Origin: Brumicola pallidula DSM 14239 = ACAM 615
Lineage (GTDB): Bacteria; Pseudomonadota; Gammaproteobacteria; Enterobacterales; Alteromonadaceae
DNA length: 64,000 nt
Assembly: GCF_000428905.1 (NCBI RefSeq)
Contig: NZ_AUAV01000008.1
Span: 62,001-126,000 of the forward strand
Reading direction: 5' to 3'
The notes beneath the pieces are model-generated. The model was not told the DNA's origin. It worked only from the letters and a program-made list of their open reading frames with translations, and did not search any database. Numbering within the stretch: the stretch's first letter is position 1; each line of letters starts with the position of its first letter. Both the position numbers and the translations under genes were made by a program. This document shows, in pieces, positions 36,704 to 44,269 of this stretch.

Positions 36704-37276
36704 TCATTTAAAAAGGATCAGCCACCAGACCAATCCAACGATGCACAAAGCCAATATTCCAGCTTGCCACTTGTACCTTCTTATTAGCTTTTCGGCTTTG
36801 TCACCAAAGCAATAAACCAACACCGCTAGCCCGAAGTAGCGGATCACTCTGCCCATTGCTGTCGCTAATAAAAACAATGGAATTGAATAAGCAGTTACAC
36901 CTGCGGCCAACATAGCTATTTGCAGTGGTATTGGTGTTATACCTGTACTAAATATAAACCAAAATCCATCGGTTTCCATGCGTTTTTGAAAACTAGCAAA
37001 TTGTGCTTCAGTGGTCATATTTTGCATGATGAAATCGCGCATTAGGTCAAACAGGAAATAACCCACCAAATAACCCAATAATGCACCAATTAGACAACCT
37101 ATAGTTGCCATTAGTGCAATTAACCAAAGCTTCTCACGCCGTTTCTGCATAAGCGGAACTAACAATGCTTCGAGCGGAATAGGCATGATCGTTGACTCTA
37201 ATAATGATGCCAGAGTTATACTCGACAGCATGTGTTTAGAGTGCATCATTGCGTGAATTTTTTTCTTTATGGACAC
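36704..37276 (-). CDS. VTT/DedA-like inner-membrane protein (YqaA type)
   Basis: 190 residues with four to five hydrophobic segments; ESTIMPIPLEALLVPL and FSTGITPIPLQIAMLAAGVTAYSIPLF are the paired re-entrant motifs of the VTT (formerly SNARE-associated) domain. DedA/VTT proteins move lipids, among them undecaprenyl phosphate, across membranes. A short gene standing alone between two unrelated ones. A 6-bp repeat array follows the stop. Confidence 0.85.
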   Translation of the reverse strand: MSIKKKIHAMMHSKHMLSSITLASLLESTIMPIPLEALLVPLMQKRREKLWLIALMATIGCLIGALLGYLVGYFLFDLMRDFIMQNMTTEAQFASFQKRMETDGFWFIFSTGITPIPLQIAMLAAGVTAYSIPLFLLATAMGRVIRYFGLAVLVYCFGDKAEKLIRRYKWQAGILALCIVGLVWWLILFK

Positions 37277-37352
37277 GACATCTTAGCTTTTTAAAAGGGA
37301 GGCTTCTTTAGTAGTGGCCTCAAAACTGAATGGGTAGCCCAAAATAAAACAA

Positions 37353-37370
37353 GCAGCCTATATCGGCTGC
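37353..37370 (-). terminator. Hairpin terminator downstream of the amidohydrolase
   Basis: GCAGCC/GGCTGC stem with a 6-base loop, followed on the minus strand by TTGTTTTATTTT. Placed beyond the 19-bp array, it would make that array part of the mRNA. Confidence 0.7.
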
Positions 37371-37415
37371 CTGTTAAAACCTGAGTTAATACGGAGCTAA
37401 TTTTACGCTTAAACA

Positions 37416-37548
37416 GCCTTGAGCCAGAAAAAAAGCCTTGAGCCAGAAAAAAAGCCTTGAGCCAGAAAAAAAGCCTTGAGCCAGAAAAAAAGCCTTGAGC
37501 TAATAAAACAGCCTTGAGCTAATAAAAAAGCCTTGAGCTAATAAAAAC
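37416..37548. repeat. 19-bp tandem array (7 copies) downstream of the amidohydrolase
   Basis: Four units GCCTTGAGCCAGAAAAAAA (37416-37491) and three units GCCTTGAGCTAATAAAAA with a variable last base (37492-37548). It starts 25 bases after the stop codon in the gene direction. The two unit types are grouped, not mixed. Confidence 0.95.
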
Positions 37549-37572
37549 CCCTTGGCCTGATAACTACTAAGA

Positions 37573-38883
37573 CTAATTTTTAAATACCGTTCCGTCTTTC
37601 ATCACAAAGTGGATTTTTTCCATCAACGAAATATCATCCAGTGGATTACCTTTTACCGCCACTAAATCGGCCAACTTACCTTGCGTTATAGTGCCAAGTT
37701 CTTTGTCGATTTTTAATAATTTTGCGGCGTTAATTGTGGCACTCAATATCGCATCCATTTCTGACATACCCGCTTGTACCATAAGGGCAAACTCTTGCGC
37801 ATTGTCGCCATGCGGAGACACACCAGAATCAGTACCAAATGCAATTAATACACCGTTTTCGTGGGCTCGGGCAAACGTTTGTTGGATCAAAGGACCAATG
37901 GCAGCTGCCTTTGGGCGCACAATGTCAGGAAAATAACCATCTATTTTAGCTTTCTCTGCAACAAAGTTACCTGCCAATATAGTGGGTACGTAGTAAACGT
38001 CATGTTTGCGCATGAGTTTAATGATTTCTTTGTCCATGTAGGTACCATGCTCAATGGAATCAACGCCAGCTAAAATAGCACGCCTCATGCCTTCCTTTCC
38101 ATGCGCATGCACCGCAACTGTCATGCCATAGTCTTTTGCTGTTTGCACAATTGCTTCTAACTCATCGGTCATGAACTGCGGGTTTTGTCCACTTTTTGCA
38201 ACACTCAACACACCGCCTGTTGCGGTTATTTTAATTAAATCAGCACCGTCTTTATAGCGTTGACGAACCGCTTTTCTGGCCTCTGCAACACCGTTTATAA
38301 CACCGTCACGTGGCCCAGGATCGCCCATTAAATCATGACTTCTACCGTTAGTTGGGTCGGCATGGCCGCCGGTAGTAGCAATCGATTTTGCTGCTGTATA
38401 AATACGCGGTCCGACACTAACCCCTTGGTTAATCGATTTACGCAAAGCCACCGTTTCGTTGTCAGCATCGCCAAGATTTCGTACGGTTGTAAAACCAGCC
38501 ATTAAGGTTTTATGCGCATAATCGACAGCGGCAATTGCATAATCAGCTTCATTGGACGTAAAGCGCTTTAAGTAGGAGCTAGGGCCTTCATTTTGAGACG
38601 ATAAGTGCACATGCATGTCCATTAGGCCCGGCATGAGCGTGCTGCCAGTCAAATCGATGAAAGTATCACCGTCGCCACCCTCGTCTTTGCCATCAACGAT
38701 GTTAATAATTTTGTTGTTTTCGACGATAACAGTCTTATCACTCTGCATTTTTGAATCTTCAGAGGTGATGAGCTGACTGGCAAAAATATGCGTTGCTGCG
38801 TGTGCTTGAGCGGTCACTAGCAAAGCGGCAACAACCAATGCTACTTTTGCAATCTGTGAGCTATGGAATAGATTTTTTTTCAT
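37573..38883 (-). CDS. Exported amidohydrolase (prolidase/carboxypeptidase-like)
   Basis: 436 residues with a signal peptide (cleavage near AQAHA). Amidohydrolase metal site complete: HVH in LMDMHVHL, lysine in LIKITATGG (carboxylated bridge), His in VAVHAHG, His in SIEHGTYMD and Asp in [11 protein letters not shown]. The closest well-studied relatives are the Sgx9260/Cc2672 group, which hydrolyse Xaa-Pro or Xaa-Lys/Arg peptides. Likely periplasmic and part of peptide use together with the M1 and M17 enzymes elsewhere in the window. Monocistronic. Confidence 0.9.
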   Translation of the reverse strand: MKKNLFHSSQIAKVALVVAALLVTAQAHAATHIFASQLITSEDSKMQSDKTVIVENNKIINIVDGKDEGGDGDTFIDLTGSTLMPGLMDMHVHLSSQNEGPSSYLKRFTSNEADYAIAAVDYAHKTLMAGFTTVRNLGDADNETVALRKSINQGVSVGPRIYTAAKSIATTGGHADPTNGRSHDLMGDPGPRDGVINGVAEARKAVRQRYKDGADLIKITATGGVLSVAKSGQNPQFMTDELEAIVQTAKDYGMTVAVHAHGKEGMRRAILAGVDSIEHGTYMDKEIIKLMRKHDVYYVPTILAGNFVAEKAKIDGYFPDIVRPKAAAIGPLIQQTFARAHENGVLIAFGTDSGVSPHGDNAQEFALMVQAGMSEMDAILSATINAAKLLKIDKELGTITQGKLADLVAVKGNPLDDISLMEKIHFVMKDGTVFKN

Positions 38884-39294
38884 TCTATTTATTTTCGTCC
38901 TAGTTTGTGTGCGATCTTCAATAGCTACACATTAGGATAAAATTGTGAGCAAATCAAAAGATTATGATATTTAGCCACAAATATAGTTGTTAACGAGATG
39001 ATATCTAATGATTTACGGTTTGGGATTAACATCAACAAGGGTTGCTTATATGCACCGTTACTGCGGTTTGCATTCACTGGATGATTTCTTTGCACTCAAT
39101 CAGAAGCGCTCAATCAGAAGCTCTCAATCAGAAGCGCTCAATCAGAAGCTCTCAATCAGAAGCTCTCAATCAGAAGCTCTCAATCAGAAGCCTTTCATCA
39201 CGAGCCTTCTATCACAAGCCTTCTATCACGAGCCTTCTATCACGAGCCTTCTATCACGAGCAATGCATACATATCATTTAGTCAGTATGGGCAC
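38884..39294. other. Intergenic region dominated by a repeat array
   Basis: 411 bp between two minus-strand genes. It holds the 14-bp array (39092-39259) and, next to 38883, the amidohydrolase promoter region. The open frames seen across the array on the plus strand exist only because the repeat lacks stops. Confidence 0.6.
39092..39259. repeat. 14-bp tandem array (12 copies, two blocks)
   Basis: Seven units of type GCTCTCAATCAGAA (39092-39189; third base T, G or A), then five of type GCCTTCTATCACGA (39190-39259; the first of them CTTTC). Unit length is 14 in both blocks and the register is kept throughout. It lies 36 bp downstream of the DUF1285 gene stop. Contiguous, without spacers, so not CRISPR. 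Confidence 0.96.
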
Positions 39295-39858
39295 TTAGAA
39301 TACACCTAAACTAAATTCGTAATGATTACTTTTGATGATTAACTCTTTGCCTTTATCAGTGCTTGTTTCGGTAGCTATTTCAGCCCATTGATACATGACG
39401 TTTTGGTGCAGTCTTGCCCATAAATTACGTCTAATTAAGCAATAAGGAACGAGTGTTGCAGTATTATCCAAATCGTTACCTTCTGCTGTAAAAGGTCTGA
39501 GTTGTATCGGGTGGTTTTCTCCGACGTTAACTTCATCTCCAATTTGAGTTTTTACTAGCAATACCCCTTTTTCAAAGCGCCAGTCGACCACAATAAAGGG
39601 AACATCTTCCACTTGAATACCAATTTTTTCCACCGGCGTGACCAAAAAATAGGCCTCATCTTCTTTTTTGAGCACGCTGGATAACAAGCTAACCAGTCTA
39701 GCACGAGTGAAAGGCGTACCCTCATGCCACCATTCACCGTTGCTTTTTATGACTAAGTTCATGTCACCGCAAAATGGCGGATCCCACTTCTCCACAGGCG
39801 GCATTTGCTTTGTGGGCGATGTATCGCTGAGTTGCTGAGTTAGCTTGCCTAAATCCAT
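39295..39858 (-). CDS. DUF1285 protein
   Basis: 187 residues with the DUF1285 opening PPVEKWDPPFCGDMNLVIKS-like and GEWWHEGTPFTRARLVSLLSSVL stretch, then EAYFLVTPVEKIGIQVEDVPF. Function unknown; the fold in solved relatives is a small beta-rich dimer. It follows the DUF3014 gene with a 1-bp gap, a conserved pairing in gammaproteobacteria, so the two probably work together. Confidence 0.9.
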   Translation of the reverse strand: MDLGKLTQQLSDTSPTKQMPPVEKWDPPFCGDMNLVIKSNGEWWHEGTPFTRARLVSLLSSVLKKEDEAYFLVTPVEKIGIQVEDVPFIVVDWRFEKGVLLVKTQIGDEVNVGENHPIQLRPFTAEGNDLDNTATLVPYCLIRRNLWARLHQNVMYQWAEIATETSTDKGKELIIKSNHYEFSLGVF

Positions 39859-39859
39859 A

Positions 39860-40747
39860 TTACTTTTGCAACGCGTCTTGTAAATCTCGCAATATGTCTT
39901 TTATTCTCCGGGTGTTTTCCGGGCCTGTTCTTATCAATTGTTTTTGTGGACCAGATAACGCCTCGATCTGTTCATCTTTAAATTTAAACATAACGCTATC
40001 GGAATAAACTTCAATAGGCAGAGGCACAATTGGGGTATCAAGTAATTCATCGATAGCCGTCAATAGCGCGCTGTTAAAAGACGTATTGGGCGGCGAAATT
40101 TCCGCAAACTTAGCTTCTAGTGTCTCACGATAAGTATCCATCAGATTAATTAAATCGTCGGTGCTCATCGATTCAAGCGCATCAATATAAGTGTTATAGC
40201 GTTTGTAACTTGCGGTGTCTATCCACTCACGATCCGCCTGCTGATAAACGCGGAACTCTTCTTCGGGTGCAACGACTAAACTATGATTAGGTGACATCTC
40301 TTTATTAGCGATGCTGTTTACATTAATCACAAACTTCTGCAGTAAGCCCTCGTTTATTAGGTATTTTCCAACCAGTGGTGATGTCGCCATAGTCATAAAT
40401 GCATTCTTTACGGCTCCGTCACTTTCATCTAGCGGCTCAGCTGTAACGATTTCAGGCAGTGGCTCAATGTCTTGTCCTGCCTCAATTTCAAGTGACTGTA
40501 TTTCACGTGTTCCTTCGAAAACGTCTGGCTCAGGGGGCATATTTTCAGAACCATCGGGGTCTGTAAGCTCATCAACAGCGGGCAGTACTGGTACGGCGGC
40601 AACAGGCATTAAATTAATCGGTTGCTCTTGCTCGGAATTTGGCCATAAAAACGCAACCACTAAGATTACAATTAAGACCCCCGCAGCAATAAGATACGGC
40701 TTCATTTGCGCAATTTGACTGGGTGATTGTGCTTCTTGATCTGACAT
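39860..40747 (-). CDS. DUF3014 membrane-anchored protein
   Basis: 295 residues: a short cytoplasmic head, one membrane helix (about 17-36, YLIAAGVLIVILVVAFLW), a proline/acid-rich linker, and a periplasmic domain with SPLVGKYLINEGLLQKFV and the VVAPEEEFRVYQQADREWID segment typical of DUF3014. Function unknown. First gene of a pair with the DUF1285 gene. Confidence 0.9.
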   Translation of the reverse strand: MSDQEAQSPSQIAQMKPYLIAAGVLIVILVVAFLWPNSEQEQPINLMPVAAVPVLPAVDELTDPDGSENMPPEPDVFEGTREIQSLEIEAGQDIEPLPEIVTAEPLDESDGAVKNAFMTMATSPLVGKYLINEGLLQKFVINVNSIANKEMSPNHSLVVAPEEEFRVYQQADREWIDTASYKRYNTYIDALESMSTDDLINLMDTYRETLEAKFAEISPPNTSFNSALLTAIDELLDTPIVPLPIEVYSDSVMFKFKDEQIEALSGPQKQLIRTGPENTRRIKDILRDLQDALQK

Positions 40748-40932
40748 TTATGCCTCTCTTTGCTTTTCGTAAAATATGACTATTGCTTAGTATAGTCAAG
40801 TCCAGCGTTTGTGCCTATAGCATAGCAGTTATGACACACGCTTATTTATAAGGTTCATGATATATTTTGAAATGAACTTTTAGCGCTTATATTGGTATTT
40901 ATATAATACTAAAAAGTAAAGTCTAATTATAT

Positions 40933-41244
40933 ATGAACGTAAAATATGCAATGGCGAAGCTGGCAAGAAAAAAACATCATATTGAACGCTTAGAAGTACA
41001 ATCGTTTGAAATGAATGTATATTTAGTCAAGGTGACGATTGCAGGTGAATCAGGTTTTGTAACCGACAAAAACGATAGCCCAATGCGATTTCACAACTCG
41101 CAAATGGTAAGAGATATGTTCGAACATTGTAATATTGATAATGCCGTGATGACGCATGACTCGCCGTATGATGAAATGATTGGCAACCCAATGAAAAAAA
41201 GTGATTTGACCGAGATGCCTTTTTCAATGGATCAACCTTACTAG
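40933..41244 (+). CDS. Small protein, DUF6482-like
   Basis: 103 residues: an N-terminal helix, then IERLEVQSFEMNVYLVKVTIAGESG..., PMRFHNSQMVRDMFEHCNIDNAVMTHDSPYDEMIG. The pattern of a short beta sheet followed by a helix ending in a MIG motif resembles DUF6482 proteins common in marine gammaproteobacteria. No signal peptide. Function unknown. Converges with the EVE gene, 5 bp between stops. Confidence 0.7.
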   Translation: MNVKYAMAKLARKKHHIERLEVQSFEMNVYLVKVTIAGESGFVTDKNDSPMRFHNSQMVRDMFEHCNIDNAVMTHDSPYDEMIGNPMKKSDLTEMPFSMDQPY

Positions 41245-41249
41245 CGTGA

Positions 41250-41720
41250 CTAAGCGCTTCTTGCTGCAGCTAACAAAATATCAAATTCTAACGCGTTAAC
41301 CGGCATGACTGACAACCGTCCTCCTTTCTTTACTAAGCCAATGTCGATGATACTGGGCATCTGCTTGATACTTGCCAAGGGCAAGATGCGTTCAAAAGTC
41401 TCGACATGCTCTAGCTCAACCATGCACCAACGCGGATTATCGGATGCTGACTTAGGATCGAAATAACGACTTTCGGGATTGAATTGGCTTGGATCAGTCA
41501 GTCCTGTGTCACTTACTCGGGCTAATCCAGCAATACCAATATGTTGGCAACTTGAGTGATAAATAAATGCCAAATCGCCGACCTTCATTGTATCTCGCAT
41601 AAAATTGCGTGCTTGATAATTACGAATGCCATCCCACCCTTCACGCTTGTTTGGTTGGTTAGCCAAGTCGTGAATACTAAACGCATCGGGTTCCGTTTTG
41701 AACAGCCAATATTGTGTCAT
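41250..41720 (-). CDS. EVE domain protein
   Basis: 156 residues, nearly all EVE domain: YWLFKTEPDAFSIHDL, WDGIRNYQARNFMRDTMKVGD and AFIYHSSCQHIGIAGLARV. EVE is a PUA/YTH-like fold that reads modified bases in DNA or RNA and often goes with restriction systems or tRNA enzymes. Here it overlaps the upstream ABC1-kinase gene by 4 bp. Its ligand is not known. Confidence 0.93.
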   Translation of the reverse strand: MTQYWLFKTEPDAFSIHDLANQPNKREGWDGIRNYQARNFMRDTMKVGDLAFIYHSSCQHIGIAGLARVSDTGLTDPSQFNPESRYFDPKSASDNPRWCMVELEHVETFERILPLASIKQMPSIIDIGLVKKGGRLSVMPVNALEFDILLAAARSA

Positions 41721-43063
41721 GTTTCATCGCTCGGTTGCTTTGCGCTTTGCATTAAGTAAGGAGCAAGTACGCCTTTAAAATCCAGCGTTGCACCTAATTT
41801 ATTGACTAGCAGTATCATGCCTGTAATTTTACGATTTACCAAGGCAACCTCAAATATAGGAGATGTTGCGGCTGTCTTGTCGATAATTAGTGGCATGCTA
41901 ACTTGCTGAATCCGTTTAATTAATTGTTGTTTTTTTAAGTTGTAGCCAGTGTTACTTTGCAAGCAATCGCTGGCTTCAAAACATGCCTTTAGGACAGTAT
42001 CGATGGCCGCAGCACTCATGTTATGGTCAACTAAACCAAGCGAATATAGGGCTGAGCGCATGTCATTATTATCTTGGCGCTGCATAGCATCGGCCATCGC
42101 AAGATAATGCATTGAGGTATGTTGAGAAATTTGCCGGCAGGCTCCAAAATCGAGTAACACTATTTTTTGAGTGTCGCTCTGATACAAATAATTGGCAAAG
42201 TTGGGGTCACTTTGCATGAGTTTATGTGTGAACAATTCTTGGTAGGTCAAGTGCATTAACTGGGTACATACCAGATCCACTATATCAGTACTCATGGCAC
42301 TGATATCGGTGATCGCAGAACCTTCGATGTATTCCATCGCTAATATGTTTTGGTCAGTTAGCTCATCAACCACAAAGGGCACAATAAAATGAGGGTGGTT
42401 GCGCAGATTTGCGCGATAGGCCTTAAGAAATTTGGCCTCTTGTAAATAATTAGTTTCGTTTTTAAGTTGTGCTTTTGCTTCAGTGAGTAAGCTACTTAGG
42501 TCGATATGTTTAGGTAATACCGCGCTCAGTTTTAGTAAACTCATGACGTTATCAATGTCACTGTCAATGCTTTCTCTTACGCCCGGATATTGAACTTTAA
42601 TAGCAAGTTGACGACCATCTTTTAGTGTTGCTCGATGAACCTGCCCGATGCTAGCGGAGGCGATGGGGGAAAATGAAAAATAACTAAATTGCTTATGCCA
42701 GTCTTTTGACCAAGACGCTTCCAGTGTTTTGAGTAGCTGTGCTTTAGGCATTGGGTCGGCTTCTTGGCGCAGGCGTGAAAGAATGGGTTCCCATTCAGCA
42801 GGCAGCAATTCACCTGCATCCATGGAGAGTAATTGACCAAGTTTCATGGCAGCGCCGCGCATGTGTGCTAGACGCTTGGTAATAGATACCGCGTTGTCGG
42901 TATTGAGTAAGGACTGACTTAATGATGGGCGTTGGCCACTAAGAATTTGTTTGGTAGTGCCTTTAACAATATTACCAGCGACAGCAGAGGCCAAACCACC
43001 AAACTTAGCTAAACGAGCCAGTCTTCCTGATGGTATTTTTCGCCCGTTGCGTTTTTCTGTCAT
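41717..43063 (-). CDS. ABC1/UbiB-type atypical kinase
   Basis: 448 residues with the ABC1 hallmarks: KxGQ-type motif in MKLGQLLSMDAGELLP, the AASIGQVHRATL-like SIASASIGQVHRA stretch replacing the P-loop, LAIKVQYPGV, LLDFGACRQ (metal-binding DFG) and FAN in DPNFANYLY. Members of this family support ubiquinone biosynthesis or lipid handling as ATPases. It lacks the two C-terminal membrane helices of UbiB, so it is a soluble relative and not UbiB itself. Coupled to the EVE gene. Confidence 0.92.
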   Translation of the reverse strand: MTEKRNGRKIPSGRLARLAKFGGLASAVAGNIVKGTTKQILSGQRPSLSQSLLNTDNAVSITKRLAHMRGAAMKLGQLLSMDAGELLPAEWEPILSRLRQEADPMPKAQLLKTLEASWSKDWHKQFSYFSFSPIASASIGQVHRATLKDGRQLAIKVQYPGVRESIDSDIDNVMSLLKLSAVLPKHIDLSSLLTEAKAQLKNETNYLQEAKFLKAYRANLRNHPHFIVPFVVDELTDQNILAMEYIEGSAITDISAMSTDIVDLVCTQLMHLTYQELFTHKLMQSDPNFANYLYQSDTQKIVLLDFGACRQISQHTSMHYLAMADAMQRQDNNDMRSALYSLGLVDHNMSAAAIDTVLKACFEASDCLQSNTGYNLKKQQLIKRIQQVSMPLIIDKTAATSPIFEVALVNRKITGMILLVNKLGATLDFKGVLAPYLMQSAKQPSDET

Positions 43064-43232
43064 AGTAAAATTAATCCGTTGGGCACGTTAACTCGGTTAC
43101 CTTTGATGCGCTTAACGCAGCTTTCTTGGTGTTTGCAGAGGGTTTTCTGTGTGCAAAAATTATGCATTCTTGTGTTGTTCAAACGCTTGATTTATGTGCT
43201 TGCATATCAGCGAGTGTCACTACTGTAGAGAC

Positions 43233-43514
43233 TTAAACCGAGGTAACTAGAGGTGCGAGTACGAAACACAACATGCCAAACACGCTGCCTATACCAAAAC
43301 CAATCCAGCCATTTTTGCCGATGTAACGAGCAACTATACCGGCAAATAATCCACACCAAAGCATAACACTATAAACTGAGTCAATAACCCCAACACCTGC
43401 ACCACTAAACAATGCGAACAAAATGAAAATACACATCGAGGCTGACATGATCACCCAAACTATGTTTTTCTTGTTCTTAAACTCATCTAAGGGATTATAT
43501 TTTTTATCTGACAT
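43233..43514 (-). CDS. Small hypothetical membrane protein
   Basis: 93 residues: a polar start (MSDKKYNPLDEFKNKKN) and three hydrophobic stretches (about 18-40, 46-65, 70-90) with glycine-rich IGKNGWIGFGIGSVFG. A plausible ribosome site (GAGAAACC) is upstream. I do not recognise a family. Confidence 0.6.
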   Translation of the reverse strand: MSDKKYNPLDEFKNKKNIVWVIMSASMCIFILFALFSGAGVGVIDSVYSVMLWCGLFAGIVARYIGKNGWIGFGIGSVFGMLCFVLAPLVTSV

Positions 43515-43643
43515 AGGTTTCTCTTATTCTTACTTATATTAGGCGGACTCGGTTTTTAACGCTGTGGCTGCAAACGATGCTGTGGCAGCAAATTGAGAGG
43601 CATCGAACGTGACGGCTTTATCACCGCGCGTCCGATTACAGCA

Positions 43644-44261
43644 TTAATGATGCGTAAACTCTACACTTAATAGCTCAGTACTGTCAGTAAAAGTTAATGT
43701 TTGAATGTCACCCATGCCTTCAACGTTAATCGTATTGGTCTGTTTATACCAAATGTCTCTTAGCGCATTGTGCTGAATGTATAGCCCGGCTAAATTGGCT
43801 GGCGCTGGTGTTTCTTGGTAAACCCAAACGTGTTTTCCCTCCAACTCTGTGCCAACAAAGGACAGCGGCAATTGCGTTTTGTTCATATCGTAGATGGCAA
43901 ACCGATTGACCACGTACTGAGCAAAATCAGACTGGGTTTTTTCACTATTCATAATATCCGCGTCACCATCAAAAATTTCTTTTACCGCATGCTCTGCATC
44001 ATGTAAATCGAATCGATGCGTGACTTCTAGGTTTTTCGTTCGTGGATTGAAAAGTACGGTAGTGATTGCCATTTTTTGCTGATGAGCAATGGCGTTATTA
44101 ACGTTCAATACGCCAACACCCATGGCCGCAGTAAAAAAGCCAGTGATAACAAACGAGCTAATTGCGACTGCGGTGACTGGCGTAAAACGTGCTAATAATG
44201 AAAGCACAAGTGACAAAATTGTCACCTGCGCTTTAGTTTTTGAAGTAATTTTTAGACTCAT
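43644..44261 (-). CDS. DUF6702 family exported protein
   Basis: 205 residues. Two hydrophobic stretches near the N-terminus (about 10-55) end at NAIAHQQKMAITTVLFNPRTKNLEVTHRFDLHDAEHAV, the usual DUF6702 opening; a beta-rich domain with HVWVYQETPAP follows. The histidines in the HRFDLHDAEH stretch suggest metal binding, but this is unproven. It starts 9 bp after the M1 peptidase stop, so it shares that transcript. Confidence 0.75.
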   Translation of the reverse strand: MSLKITSKTKAQVTILSLVLSLLARFTPVTAVAISSFVITGFFTAAMGVGVLNVNNAIAHQQKMAITTVLFNPRTKNLEVTHRFDLHDAEHAVKEIFDGDADIMNSEKTQSDFAQYVVNRFAIYDMNKTQLPLSFVGTELEGKHVWVYQETPAPANLAGLYIQHNALRDIWYKQTNTINVEGMGDIQTLTFTDSTELLSVEFTHH

Positions 44262-44269
44262 ATTAGTGA

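Noticed and set aside
39092-39259. Possible CRISPR array
   Set aside because: The units are contiguous, 14 bp long and without spacers, and no cas gene is present.
39008-39298. Open frames across the 14-bp array, apparently repeat proteins of 79-96 residues
   Set aside because: The unit is not a multiple of three and simply lacks stops in these frames; two overlapping frames are open, there is no ribosome site, and neighbours are on the other strand.
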